A stretch of DNA of 64,000 bases from the NCBI GenBank assembly GCA_029582165.1, contig CM055887.1:9817190-9881189 (forward strand), given 5' to 3'. Under the pieces are notes generated by a model. The model saw nothing but the letters and a program-made list of their open reading frames with translations. It had not been told where the DNA came from and did no database searches. Shown here in pieces: positions 22,790 to 35,886 of the stretch; the stretch's first letter is position 1; the number at the start of each line of letters is the position of its first letter. This stretch comes from Portulaca oleracea. Its lineage: Eukaryota > Streptophyta > Magnoliopsida > Caryophyllales > Portulacaceae. Made by a program: the position numbers and the translations under genes.

Positions 22790-24268
22790 TAGCCCGTGTT
22801 GACGGAGATGAACATTCAAATTGCACAATTTGGGGCATTGATGTGGGTTTTTGAGGGAATGATTTTATGCCATTTAGGCTTGTTTATTGTGCTTTGAGCA
22901 ATGTATATACTTGAGTTTCTTAATTGGTATTGAGCCCAGTGGGAGATCGATCCAAATGGCAGGGACCATTTGGAAGTGATCAATATTCATTAACTGAGTA
23001 CAATTTAAAATTTCTTTTAGAGAGAGCAGAAAAGATACAATACATGTAAATGTAGCCTTATATTGCGCTGTTTAGAGAAAGAAATGCAGCATAGAACTCA
23101 GATCTTACACCCGGAGCATCGATTAATTATGGTGGGCCCAGCCATAAAGTAACTAAAATATTGAAGAAAAAAGATTTTTGGATGATAATATACCAACTTC
23201 TGGGGGTGTTGGATTGTAATATACCAATCTTTATTATTGAACATCAATGTCTCTGACCTTTATACCAGGGTGATTATTATATCAACAGTAACTAAGGAGC
23301 TGGTGATTCGGTCTCCATGCGCTCTAACATAGTTGGCGAAGGGAAAAAAATTGTCTCGAGCTAATAACTTCATCAACCCCTTAGTTTTTCTCACTAACCC
23401 ACATTACAAAACATTGGTTGGTTGTGTTTGACGTCAGTATGAAGACCAGTTCACCACCCCGTTAATCACTGTGTTAGAGCTGACTTTTTTTTTAAACGTG
23501 GGTTAGTGAGAAAAACGGAGGAGTTAATGGGGTTATTGGGCGATGACCGATTATTTTCTCTCCACCTGTCACGTCAGAATCGAGACCAATTAACCAGTCA
23601 CTACCTCATTAGTCACAGTTGGTATAATAATCTCACCTAAGTATAAAGGTCAGGATATTGTTATCCAATAGTCAAGGTCGGTATATTACAATCCAATACC
23701 CCCAAAGGTCAGTATATTGTCATCCAATATTCCTAAAAACAACGGACGATTAAGTATGTTAGGGTAATTTCAAGTATATATTGAGTTTATTGGTTTGTTT
23801 TTCTCTAAGTTAACTCGGAGTTGTTTAACATTAGGAAAATTCGGAAAGATTTTTCGGGATCCATTTGGCCTATTAAGAACAACACAGGTTTGGGTTATCA
23901 AATAAGGAAATAACTTTGATGAAACAGGGTCAACACGCACTACCACAAACTATGACTATTGTAATACTCATTTCAATAACTTTTTTTTTAAAGTATTACA
24001 ATAGATATCCTATTGAAACATTCCTAGAAGTATTACCTTAAGCTAAAACCAACCCAAACATTAACATATTTCTTATTGTAAAAGCCTCTAAGGCAACACT
24101 TCTTAAAAATATTAGGTATTCCATCTATCCCGTATTTCTTGATTAGATTGAGAATATGCAAATATCACCATATGTAGTAGAAAACTGATCTCTAACATCC
24201 ATATGGAAATACCACCAATGGGAAATATTTTTTCATTATTTGATTTTAGCAAAACTTACCACATAGTC
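22790..24268. other. CHX 3' flank and spacer before Gypsy element A
   Basis: No gene is recognised. It contains the fold-back element at 23175-23735; the remainder is unassigned AT-rich sequence. Confidence 0.5.
23175..23735. mobile_element. Fold-back MITE with long inverted repeats (MULE-like)
   Basis: Left arm TTGGATGATAATATACCA, GGGGGTGTTGGATTGTAATA and so on is repeated inverted at the right end (TATTACAATCCAATACCCCC ... CATCCAATA). Arms exceed 150 bp with about 15 percent visible mismatch. The total is about 560 bp without coding capacity. No clear target duplication. Confidence 0.75.
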
Positions 24269-25268
24269 TGAAGAGCCTGGGGTACCTTACTCTTCACTCA
24301 TTGCCAACGTCAAGAGGGTTGCAACCACTTGGCCGAGCATGGAGGTCGAATTTCCCTTTGATTCCGGGCCTTGCAAGATCATCTCGGCTATCCTTTGGAT
24401 GGGTCCCGAACCCCTCTAGAGACTCGGAACATGTCACCAACCCCGAAGGCATTTTGGGACCCTAACATCATGTCGGGTCGTCCCAGGGTAGTATGGTTAT
24501 TTTGGCATTGGGGGTCGGAAGCGGACCGAGTTGGAGTAATAAGCTGAAGGAGGAGTTTTTTGAGGGTTTTGGGTTAGGTGTTGGCCGCGCCTTTCCCTCC
24601 TCCCTCTCATCGCATCGTCCCAAGCCAAGGTAGAGGCGCTAGCCACGCCACAAAAGACGTTGGTCGCGCCAAGACTGGCGCGGGCTGCGTCTGTCCCTTC
24701 TTCTTTGTTTTCTCTTCAGTTCCTTGCCCAGAAGCGGACACTAGCTGCACCTTGATAAGCGCTGGCCGCGTCTGGATGTTTGCGAAGAATGACCCCCTCT
24801 AGGTGAGGCGCGCCTCGCGTCAGAAGGGACGCAGGTCGCGCTTGGTCTTGAAGTCCAACGCTGTCGATTTTCTTCTCGCGTCTTTTTTCTTAAGTGTTGT
24901 AATTGGTGGCAAACTTGTAATTTTTGGCATCTTCTTTTCCACTCCCAAATTTTATATCCTTTCATTTAGGGAGAAGGGACATTACTTGTTGGCCATTAAT
25001 GAAAAGCTAGGGTTTAGTCCCAAATTTCTCCCTCTCAAATCTTGTTCTTACTTTATCCTCAAATCTTTGCGGTGGTGTTAACAAGTCAATTCCTTTATAG
25101 ATTAGTGGTGCTATTCTTTATCTAATCTTGGTGGGTTTGTAGCTCTTAGTGGTGGAAATCTCCATTACCAAGTTCATATCAATTGTTCAAGCTCCATTGA
25201 AGTTTTCCGTGTTCGAGTTCTTCATCCTTCTCAACTCAAGCAAATCATTTCAAGCATGTCATGCTCCA
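24269..25268 (+). repeat. 5' LTR of Gypsy element A
   Basis: 1000 bp, matching 31124-31883 plus 52747-53003 with many substitutions. It ends two bases before the primer-binding site. Confidence 0.88.
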
Positions 25269-25659
25269 TTTGGTATCAGAGCTAAGGTTAGGGTTTTGGC
25301 TAGAGTTATTGTTCTTCAAATTTCAAGTTAGGGTTCATACCCATTGTTGAATTTGTTGTTATTTGTTTGAAATTTGGGTGCCCCCATCCCCTGTGCCCTC
25401 TAAGTGTATTGGATAAGATATTATTGTTCTTGAGGTTGTTGTTCTTATTAATTATTGAAGTTGTGTGGTGAAATTTGGAGTTCTTGATGGAGTGTTGAGG
25501 TGGCCAATGTGTAGTTGTGTGTGAATGGTGTTGTCGGAAGATAGACCACAAAGAACCCAACTTACTCAAGCCCTCAATCACTAGCTAGCAACTAAATCCC
25601 CCAGGCCCCAACTCCATAAAATTTCTCAAACACATTCCGTCATTTCCCCTCCTTTTGAT

Positions 25660-26760
25660 ATGGGTGGTGAAATAAATTCCAATCGAGAGAAGTCAAGTCG
25701 TCGCCGAAGCCCCCAAGACGTGATTATGGAGACCTGAGTCTCCTCCATTACTCTCGAAATCCTCATGGCTTAAGTGAACAACATCACCGTACACCTCTAG
25801 GGTCAACCCCGTAAGTAACGAAGGAGGCCCAATCATAACCCTATCCGTCCTCCTCTCACCTTTGAGTCGAGTGACGAAGATAGAGGCTCCCCTCGACGAC
25901 GTCATTGACGAGAAACTGGCGAGAGACCCCCACGGGATGAATTTCATAATGTTAAGATCGAGATTCCGGAATTCAATGGCTCCACTGACCCGATGATCAT
26001 CTTGAGTGGGTCCAAATCATGGAGAGGATCTTTAACACTAAGGAGTATAGCGATGAAAAAGCCTTCAATATTGCTAGCTTGAAACTCACCAAGGCCGCAT
26101 TCCTTTGGTTTGAGAATGTTAAGGGGAGCCAAACAAAAATCATCTCATGGGCGATGATAAAGAAATTGATGAATCGATGATTCTTGCCAAGCAAGACATT
26201 TTGAGGAAGCTCTTCGCCCTTATGCAAGGGAAGAGGAGTGTGAGCCACTACATCCAGGAGTTTGAACAACTCCTCATCAAGAGTGACCTACAAGAGCCCG
26301 AGGAGTAAACTATGATGAGGTTCTTGAATGGATTGGACCCCGCCATTGTTGAGAAAATTGAAATCCAACCCTACCACTCCATGGACGAGCTTTGTAGTTT
26401 TGCTCTCAAGGTTGAGAGGCGTAGGAAGGAGAAAGCCGCCACCAAGCCTTTGAATAGGCCCTTTTCCCCACCTTCTAACCGGCCTCCCTACTCAAACACT
26501 CTGAAGCCAAGTGAAGCTCCTGAATTCACACCTGCCCCTAGGACTGACAAGGGAAAAGGGATCGCCATACCTTCTCCTACGGAGCTTCCCTGGAGGATGG
26601 AGGGCAAGAAAGGCTTCAAATGCTAAGGGTATGGTCACTTCCAAGCGGATTGTCCAAACCGGAGGACCTTGACCCTTCAAGAAGTCCAAGAAATTGAAGC
26701 TCAAAACGACACAAGAAGAACTCGAAGCGGTCGTCGAGGATTAGGTTGAGTTTGATGATG
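25660..26760 (+). pseudogene. Gag of Gypsy element A
   Basis: Starts at ATG 25660. The retrotransposon gag domain is recognisable from about 25960 (IPEFNGS-type text, then EWVQIMERIFNTKEY) to 26420 (MMRFLNGLDPA, ALKVERRRKEK). A single zinc knuckle near 26620-26655 has lost one cysteine to a stop. At least five frame breaks occur. The same gag family recurs at 55750-56800, allowing direct comparison. Confidence 0.85.
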
Positions 26761-26858
26761 ATGACGCCAAACCGGTACAGCCTGTGTAAGGCAATGCCCT
26801 TGTCTTGAAGAGGGTATTACATGCTCATGAGTCACCTCTTGACAAAGCCTAACGGGAG

Positions 26859-27387
26859 ATGATTTTCCAATCACGTTGCTTCGTTGGAGAAAGGGTGTGT
26901 AATGTCATCATCGATCGGGCAAGTTGCACTAACATCGCCTTGATTCTCATGGTCGAAAAGCTTGGCTTACCATTATTACCTCACCCCAAGCCTTACTCCA
27001 TCAAGTGGCTCAACGATCAAGGCGACCTTAAGGTAATGAAGCAAGTCCTCGTTAATTTGTCTTTTGGCCCTACTTACAATAATTCTATTGTTTATGATGT
27101 GGTCCCAATGAGTGCTTGTCATATCCGTTTGGGGCGTCCTTTGCAATTCGACAAGCATACTTTGCATGATAGGTTTAAAAACACCTAAACTTTTTCCCAT
27201 GGAAACGAGAGGGTTAAGCTACTCCCCTCAGCTCCACATGAAATATTACCTCCAAAACCCGGGGTGGGAAGTGAAAAGCCCAAACACATGAGTGAAACAT
27301 GAGTAGAGAGAGCCCTAAGCAAGGGGAAGGTCTTTCTTGCCTTACTCCTGTTAGTTAGAGGCAAACAAGAGTGCTATTTGCGACTAC
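26859..27387 (+). pseudogene. Protease region of Gypsy element A
   Basis: The frame 26859-27188 aligns with Gypsy aspartic protease. The active-site triad region reads VIIDRAS where the related copy at 57060 keeps VIIDGGS-type text, so the catalytic site is mutated. Conserved DVVPMSACHIRLGRP follows. Sequence continues in other frames to about 27387 (LLVRGKQECYL), where an LTR fragment interrupts it. Confidence 0.85.
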
Positions 27388-28617
27388 ATTTTTAGGGGAT
27401 TTTGATAGTGAATTGGGGATAACTTTAATTGTAAATGTTGATTTATATCCCAATTTCCCTATTACGCTTGGTGTTGTTATTTTTTTATGCAAATTTGTAG
27501 GTTTTGAGGCCAAAACACCAACTTTCTCTCAACTTTTGGCAAGAACGAACATACCACGGACCTCTACAGATGACAACCAGACCGCACATGAATTTGTGAC
27601 AAAACGGAGCAAAGCGGAGCAACCAAATCGCACCGCGGATTGTACGGATTGTACGGACACATCAGAATGACATGTTTTCTCAAAGAGAAAGAGAAGAGGG
27701 CGGCAGTTGTTTGGAGAAATCTATCATTCTTCCTTCATTCTAGAGCCGTCAAGAGAGAAAAGAAACCCTAATCTACCCTTCTACTCATCAATTCTCCATC
27801 AAGATTCAAGATTTAGACGGATTCAAGAAAAATGAAGATCGAGATTTGAGAGGAAATCATCAACACTCACAAGGAAGACTCAACCATGGGATTGAAAGAC
27901 TCGACGATTGTATTCTTCGTATTATCTTTCTTTTCGATTTCTTTCTTTGTTTTGAGAATCAATCATGATGATTGGAACTTGTTTCGTGTTTTCATTGAAT
28001 ATAAGTGAGTAGATTTCTTGAATTCTAGGGTTTTGCAACCCGAAATAATGTAGTTTGATTGAATGTTTCTAGTTTGTGCATGAATTCTTGTTTTGAATCA
28101 ATAGAAGGTTGTGTTTTCCATGTTTATGAGTGTTCTTAAGGCTTGGGATGCTTGTAATTTGAGATTAACCTGAGAAGTACTAAAAGGTGAATTATGATAA
28201 TCTGACTATCATCCTTTCTACCTAATTTTGTAAAATTTGATAAAAGAATAGCAGACTAGGGAACTTTTGATAACCAGAATATCTGAGACCTTCAACTTTA
28301 ATTAACTTGAAAAGCATAGAAAAGTTGTAATTTAGGTTAATCGAGGTAATTCTATTAGCATCGAGAGAGCAGTAGAGTTCTTATAGTTGTCGTTCTTGAT
28401 TCGTTCTTGAATGTATGATTGTGCAAGCTAGGTTTTAGTAATCGAGCTCGTTGTTAGGTTAGCATCTTCCTAGAAGTCTTTCTCTCTTGATAGAATCTTT
28501 GATTGATTTTTCCCTGCTTTATTAGTTTTAATTAGTTTTTAAAGTCTTCCAAAATCAAAACCTGTGGGATCGACCTTGACGTGCTACTTCGTACACCGTG
28601 CGCTTGCGGCCCTGTCA
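27388..28617 (+). mobile_element. Truncated LTR of an Athila-like family inserted in element A pol
   Basis: Matches the solo LTR at 57667-58971 in opposite orientation, from near base 27 of that LTR to its end (CTTGCGGCCCTGTCA at 28617). The LTR start is missing, there is no target duplication, and about 30-40 codons of pol expected between the two flanks are absent, so the insertion was followed by, or came with, a deletion. Confidence 0.75.
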
Positions 28618-31143
28618 CGGGCCTCCCTCCCACACGTGGCATCAAGCACCAGATTAACCTTATACTCGGGGCCCCTCTTCCCAACAAAGCGACTTATCGG
28701 TGTAACCCGTAAGAGACCAAGAAACTTCAACGACAATTGGATGAGCTCATCTCTAGGGGCTTCGTCCAAGAGAGCATGAGTCCGTGTTCTGTGCCCACTG
28801 CCCGCCCTCTTGGTTCCCAAGAAGGATGGAACCTACAGGATGTACGTCGATAGTCGAGCTATCAACAACATCACCATCAAATATCGGTATCCAATACCAA
28901 GACCCAACGATATGCTCGATGAGTTGCATGGCTCACGCATGTTTTCCAACATTGACCTTCGGAGCGGGTACCATCAAATCCGGATGCTGGAAGGCGATGA
29001 GTGGAAGACGACCTTTAGACCAAAGGGGGTTGTATGAGTGGCTCGTTATTTCTTTCGGCCTCTCCAACGCCTCTAGCACCTTCATGCGCCTAATGAATGA
29101 GGTTTTGAGGCCCTACATCGACAAGTTCGTGGTTGTGTACTTCAACGACATCCTCGTCTACTCTAAGTGTAGGCTCGACCATCTCTCACACTTGGAGTCC
29201 GTCTTCAATGCCCTACGGCAGTAGAAGTTGTTCGGTAAGCTAGAGAGGTGTGAGTTTTGTACACCTCAAGTTACCTTTCATGGCCCATTCCTTCTACCCT
29301 TACGGAGGTGAGAAGTTTCAACGGCCTAGCTTCTTTTTATTGTCGGTTCATTAAAGGGTTTAGCACCCTCACAGTTGCCATCACCGAGTGCATGAAGAAG
29401 GGAACCTTTGAATGGACCAAGACGACGTAAGGCGCATTTGAGAAGCTTAAGGCCAAGCTTTATGAGGCTCTGGTGCTTTCCCTCCCAGATTTTTCATGAT
29501 TTTTGAAGTTGATTGTGATGCTAGCGGAGTGGGTATTGGGGTCGTCCTAATGTAAAATCAACGCCCCATTGCCTACTTTAGCGAGAAGCTCAATGGCTCG
29601 AGGAAGAACTACTGCACTTACGACAAGGAGTTCTATGCCCTTGGACGTGCCCTCGACCTTTGGTCCCAATACTTGAGGCCCAACCAATTTGTTTTCCACT
29701 CCGATTATGAAGCCCTCAAGTACTTGAATGGCCAACATAAGCTCAACACCTACCATGCCAAGTAGGTGGAATACCTCCAGAGCTTCAACTTTGTTGCCAA
29801 ACGTAAGAAGGGGAACATCAATGTGGTGGCCGATGCTCTTTCTCGGAGGCATACACTTCTTCTGGTTATAGAAGCTCGGGTCCTTAATTTCCAACATGTG
29901 CAAGAATTCTACAAGAAAGATGAGGATTTCAAACTTCATGTCGAGGACAACAATGGTGCTTATGTGCTTCAAGATGGGTTCCTTTTCAAGGGGAACAAGT
30001 TGTGTGTGCCTAAGCACCCGTTGAAAAAATTTCTCGTGAAAGAGGTCCATGGAGGCGGTTTTGCCGGTCACTTCGGCATCAACAATACCCTCGACATGAT
30101 TAAGGAGGACTTCTATTGGCCTAGGATGGGCGCTGATGTGTACGAGGTGATCTCCAAATGCATCACGTGCCATCAAGCTAAGAGTCAATTCCATCAAGGA
30201 CTCTACACCCCCTTACTCGTCCCGAATGGCCCTTGGGAAGATTTGAGCATGGACTTCATCGTGGCCCTTCCCGGACTGTGCGTGGCAAGGAAGCGGTAAT
30301 GGTTGTAGTGGACCGCTTCTCCAAGATAGTGCATTTTGTCGCTTGTGAGAAAATCGACGACACCACTCATATAGCTAATTTCTTCTTCCGGGAGATTGAA
30401 AGGTTGCATGACATTTCGAGGACCATCGTCTCTGACCGAGACACAAAATTCATTAGCCACTTTTGGAGGTCCTTATAGAAGCTCCTTGATACCAAGCTCC
30501 TCTTCAGTACGTCCCACCTTCTTCAAACCGATGGACAAATGGAGGTAACCAACAAGACCCACTCCAACTTATTAGGGGGCTTGTGAGAAAAAGCTTGCGG
30601 GATTAGAACATCAAGCTATGCCATGCCGAGTTTACATATAATCGAGCTCCCTCCTTTGTTACCTGCCACTCGCCTTTTGAAACTTATTATAGTGTGAATC
30701 CACTCACCCCTCTTGAACTCCTTCCCCTACCATTGGAGTCAAGAGTGAGTTTTTAGGCTAGTGAGAAGGCTAAGGAGAATTAAAGACTTCATCAACAAAT
30801 TCGGGGCAAAATTGAGAAGACCAACGACCTCTACAAGGCAAGAGCTAACAAACAACGCTGCGGCATCACCTTCAAGCCTGGAGACTTGGTTTCGCTACGT
30901 TTGAGGAAGGAACGATTCTGTCAAGGAGGAAGAACAAGCTTATGGCACGAAGTGATGGTCCGTTCAAAATTTTGGAGAAGGCGAACGACAACGCCTACAA
31001 GCTCGACCTTCCAGGCGACATGGGAGTCTCATCTACCTTCAACGTTGGCGAACTCTCTCCTTACATCGACGATAATGAGCCCAATGAGGATTTGAGGGCA
31101 AATCCTTCTCAAGAAGGGGAGAATGAAGAGGCTCGGGTACCTT
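28618..31143 (+). pseudogene. RT, RNase H and integrase of Gypsy element A
   Basis: [13 protein letters not shown] near 28805, [14 protein letters not shown] near 28940, then [12 protein letters not shown] near 29125, where the first catalytic Asp of the usual DD is Asn. RNase H: VDCDASGVGIG near 29510 and [10 protein letters not shown] near 29820. Integrase: HHCC finger (HGGGFAGHFG ... CITCHQAK, 30050-30180), first Asp in SMDFIVALP (30246), second in VSDRDTKF (30430). The pol end reads GDMGVSSTFNVGELSPYIDD (31017). Stops occur throughout. Confidence 0.9.
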
Positions 31144-31883
31144 AATCTTCACTCGTTGCCCACGCCAAGAAGGTTGTAACCACTTGCCCGAGCATGGAGG
31201 TCCAATTTCCCTTTGATTCCGGGACTTGCAAGATCGTCTCGGCTATCCTTTGGATAGGTCCCGAGCCCCTCTAGAGACTCAGAACATGTCACCAACCCCG
31301 AAGGCCTTTTGGGACCGTAACATCATGTCGGGTCATCCCAGTGGAGTATGGTTATTTTGGCATCGGGGGTCGGAAGAGGATCGGGTTGGAGTAACAAGAT
31401 GAAGGAGGAGTTTCTTTAAGGTTCTGGGTCAGGCGCTGGTCACGCATTTCCCTCCTCCCTCTCGTCACGTCGTCCCAAGTCTAGAGAGAGGCGCTAGCCG
31501 CGCCACGGAAGACGGCGGTTAGGCCAAGAATGGCGGAGGCTGTGCATGTCCCTTCTTCTTTGTTTTCTCTTTAGTTCTTTGCCCAGAAGTGGACGCTAGC
31601 TGCGTCTTGATAAGCACTGGCCGCGTCTGGATGTTTGTGAAGAATGAACCCCTTTGGGTGAGGCGCGTCGCGCGTCAGAAGGGGCGCAGGTCGTGCCTGG
31701 TTTTGAAGTCCAACTTTGTTGATTTTCTTCCCGTGTCTTTTTTTTGTTTCTTTTTTCTTAAGTGTTGTAATTGGTGGCAAACTTGTAATTTTTGGCATCT
31801 TCTTTTCCACTCTCAAATGTTATATCCCTTCATTTGGGGAGAAGGGACATTACTTGTTGGCCATTATTGAAAAGCTAGAGTTT
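31124..31883 (+). repeat. 3' LTR of Gypsy element A, left part
   Basis: Aligns with the start of 24269-25268 and is cut at the Athila-like insertion; the last five bases, agttt, are the nested element's target site. The remainder resumes at 52747. Confidence 0.88.
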
Positions 31884-32918
31884 TGATAAGTGCTTCTTGT
31901 ATATTTGAGAACTTGGTTGTTTTGATGAGAATTTGGGGAATATTTGATTTGATTATGTATATTTTATACCCGAATTTCCCATATTACGCTTGGTTTGGAG
32001 TTTGGTGAGTTTTGTAGGGAATTTGTGAAGAATCGATGTAAACCGAGCCCAAAAAGCAAGTGTAGATCCAAGTTATGAGCTTAAAGGACCAAGAAGTGAG
32101 GTTTTGGATCACCCAAGGCCCAAACAATGGCCCAAAGTACTCCTAGGCTCGAAAAAGCAGTGACACGGGTGCCCCCAGGAAGAGCACGGGTCGTGTCTAT
32201 GGCCAGAGAGTGAGAAAATTCAAGAAGAAAGCTGACACGGTCCGTGTCACAGGGAGCACGGTCCGTGTCGCGTAGCATGGGGCGCGATCCGTGTCTACCT
32301 TTTCATTTTTCAGGTTTTGAAGTGATGTTTGCCTATATTATGCGGATTTCTGGCCGGGTAAAAGGGCAGAATCATCATCCACCATCATCTATTTCATGCC
32401 CTAATCATATCATTCATCATCCATATTCCATTCCATGATTGAAGATTGAGAGAAGATTGAAGATTGAAGAGCAACTCGAACATACTTTGAAGTGGAGGAG
32501 CAAAAGTCCTCCATTGTTGATTCCTAGCAAGTTTGTTCTTCACTTGGGTTTATTTCTCAATCTCTCATAGATTTTCATATGCTTTCTAGAATAGATTTCA
32601 ATTGCTTTTTAGTTTTAAACATGAATTGTGAGTAGTTCTTTTAGTTTAGGGGATGAACCTTTGAAGTTGCTTGATGAATTGACTTTGTTGGATTGAATTA
32701 TCATGAATTTAGTTTGTTTCAATCTATTTGGTCTTTGAAATTGAATTGTTATTGTTTTTGCTTGATCACCAATTGCATGTTAATAGGTTGTTGAATGAAG
32801 TACCGAAAGGAGAAGTTTGATTACCCGAAAACCTAGATTGAACTAGTTAAAATTATCTAGACATAGAAGTTTTAACTAGGGTTCTTGAGATAATTAGATC
32901 TTTAGCCTTGACTAAATC
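31884..32918 (+). repeat. Inverted, truncated LTR of the Athila-like element
   Basis: TGATAAGTGCTTC is at the outer edge; identity with the complement of 51695-52746 is high but with scattered changes and one fewer palindrome copy. It breaks off after GACTAAATC and joins directly to the complement of the purine tract (CCCCCATGCTTAG). Confidence 0.9.
32234..32300 (+). repeat. Palindromic ACACGGTCCGTGT repeats in U3 (left LTR)
   Basis: GACACGGTCCGTGTC (32234-32248) is a 15-base palindrome; two shortened variants follow before 32300. They lie just upstream of a TATA-like CCTATATTATG (about 32331). The right LTR has four copies at 52319-52396. Confidence 0.75.
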
Positions 32919-34821
32919 CCCCATGCTTAGTCCTTGCTTGTCCCTAAGCAAGTCTAAACCCAAAAGAAAAGGCAAAGAAAAAAAATAAAAGAAAATAAAA
33001 GAAAACGGGACAAAAAGACTCAAAGAACTCAAAGCAAAAACAAAAAGACTCAAAAGTAAAAATAACAAAAACGAAAATTTTTATTTAATTACAACTCCTA
33101 AGGATGGCAATGATAGAACATTCAATCAACCCAATCTAATCTAAAGTACGGCCCGAAAGTGAAAAAGAAGCCAATTTACACAAGTAAATGAAGACAAATT
33201 ATTCAAGAATGATATTCATCAAGTTCAACCGATCACCCTTAATCACCGAATGAGATAAGAAGGCACATGTTAAGCATGAAACTAGGTAAGATTGAAGAGC
33301 AAACTCACTTTCCGGGAATGTGGAAACACTCCTTTCATGTGTTTAAATATGAAAAATCATTGAAAGTTCGCTCAAATACTCAAACCAAAGCAACAACCAA
33401 CCACGTACTTGCTAAGAATCTCAACTCTCCACCGCAATTTGCAAAGCAACAATGACAATCAAGAGGACTTTCAAGGGTTGTAACGGGGCTAGGGTTAAGG
33501 GTAAGGAGTGGAAAATATTTGGGAATTGTGGAGCTAAAAGTCAAAGCTTGAAATTATTTCGCACCAATTCGACATACATACACTCTCACCACTTAAAATC
33601 AATCCAATTCAACCCCACAAACAATTGGAAACTTGCCTCAAAACAAAAGAAACACAATGTAAAACACTTTATTCTCTTTTTCTTCTTTTTTCCGGAATTC
33701 TCCGATTTTTTTCTTTTTCGCTTTTTTTTCTGTTTTTTTCTTCTGATTTTTTTCTTTTTTTCTTTCTTCTTGAATGAAACATACACACTTATAAACAACA
33801 CACACTAGGCAAGCTACCAATTCCAACCAACAACCTCAATGCATATAATTGGGGAATCAAATCAATATTTACAACTCAACTCAATCCCCATCACAAACCA
33901 AAACACCAAAGTAACCACAATCAACCCAACTTCATACTCAACACATTTCAAGCAATGGCTTAAGGGTAGGAAATATATAATCGGCCAAGGCTCATAATGT
34001 GGGTTCAAATCCTAATGCCTCTATCATCTTGTCAATGTACAACGCATAGCAATTTCAAGGAGATGCAAAGCAAATGAAGGAGGATGCCACAATGGTGAGT
34101 CACTCATGGAAATTAGACTAATAAAAATGATTAGTCTTTTCTTTAAGGCTTATGTGGACTCACGGGTAGTGCTCAATAATCATTACCTAGTTTAAAAAGA
34201 TGTGCATATGCACAACTCACTCTTACAATAGAAACAAAGGCAATCGGTCTTACTATCCTAGCACAATTCTCACAACAATTAGCTTCACAACTCATGTCAA
34301 TTCACAGTCTTTCACAAACGGGCTATACAAGATCAAATCAAGTCAAAAGAAAACTATCTCGCCAAATCCTATATCAAACAGTTTTTTTTTTAATTTTCTG
34401 ATTTTTTTTTTTCAATTTTTTTTAAAAACTTTTTACAAGCCTCAAAATGAAAATAAGAAAATAAGAAAACTTGTTTACTACATCTACATGACGTGTCTCG
34501 TTTAAAGAGTGATTGACTTAAATCTTATTTCAGTTTAAAATGAACTACGAAAAGAGGAAATTAAAACTACAAGCAAATCTAGAAAACAAAGAAAATAAAA
34601 ACAAAACAAAAGAAAAGAAAAAGACTCAAAACAAGTTAAAACTCAAAAATAAAAACGACTCAAAACACACATATCCACAAAAAGTTTACACAAATCCCCC
34701 CATGCTTGAACCGAGCATTGTCCGCAATGCGAAACATCACCCGAGAAGCAAAGGAAGAAAACACAAATCTAGAAGAATCAAAAATAAAAAGAAGAAAAAT
34801 AAGGAAAAATTTTAGAAAATC
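32919..34821 (-). other. 3' non-coding region of the Athila-like element
   Basis: No retrotransposon domain is visible here. Homopolymer-rich A/T tracts alternate with two purine tracts whose plus-strand complement reads CCCCCATGCTT (32919 and 34697). This is where RT and integrase would lie in an autonomous Athila. Confidence 0.7.
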
Positions 34822-35886
34822 CTAAAAAAAAAATAAAATAAAATCGAAAAAGCTTGGGTTGCCTCCCAAGAAGCGCTTGTTTAATGTCCTAAGCTTGACC
34901 AGGTACCTCTCAACCCGGTGAATAGTCCATAACTCCATAGCCAAGGGCTTTTGGAGCTTCGCACAAGATGCCTCAAACATCTTCAAATTGACCCCACAGC
35001 TTGGGTCAAACTCATCACCTCCTTCAAAAATGGAGGGATCTCCATCATCAAACCTGAAAATCTCATTGAAAGCACCCTTGTTAATAGCATAAGGCACGTT
35101 CTTGATGATGTTCGGTGGGGGCAAAATTTCTTTTATTCCCACCCTTGCATCGCCAAGTTCATGGCATTTATCAATAAATGGTAGCGAGATTTCTCAAGCT
35201 TTTCACTCTCAAGTACATGCACACAGTCATCTTTCTTTTCACAAATCAAACCATCAACATTCTTATCCTTCTCACCAAACACATCAACACCAAAGCAAGG
35301 GGAAATGCCACGTGGCAAAACATCACGGAATAAATCAAACTCAAGTTCATGTTCCCCTATCCTAAACTTCATCTTTCCACATTGTACATCTATGACACAC
35401 CCTACGGTAGCAAGAAAAGGTCTCCCCAAAATGATTTGGGTGCAGAATCTTCAGCATATCAAGGATGACAAAATCAATCGACATAACAATCACCCACCTT
35501 AAGGGAAAGTCCTCCAAAATACCCTTAGGGTACTTGATGAAACGATCCGCCATTTGCAATGACATGGTAGTTGGTCTCAACTCTCCTAGGTTCAACCGTT
35601 CATACAAAGAATAGGGCATTAAGCTTACACTAGAACCCACATCACACAAAGCTCGGTCAACGGTTAAGCTACCTAGGCCACATGGAATACTAAAGCTTCC
35701 CGGGTCCTTAAGCTTAGGAGTAAGCTTGTTAAGAACCACAGAACTACATTCTTCAGTCAAAGCAACTTCCTCAATTTCATCAATTTTCCTCTTTTTAGAG
35801 AGGATTTCTTTCAAAAACTTTGCATACAAAGGCATTTGAGATAAAACATCCAAAAACGGCACATTCACAATCAATTGCTTTAACAT
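34822..35886 (-). pseudogene. Protease and downstream part of the Athila-like polyprotein
   Basis: Frame 35886-35362 reads an Athila-type retropepsin: the active-site segment is ALCDVGSSVSLMP (Asp-Val-Gly rather than Asp-Leu/Ser-Gly), followed by LNLGELRPTTMSLQMADR. It changes frame near 35430 to MGRPFLATVGCVIDV, a conserved protease end, then to a tail ending near 34822 without RT motifs. Confidence 0.82.

Noticed and set aside
29547..30197. 216-codon minus-strand ORF
   Set aside because: Exactly antisense to the RNase H/integrase region of element A, whose domains are clear on the plus strand.
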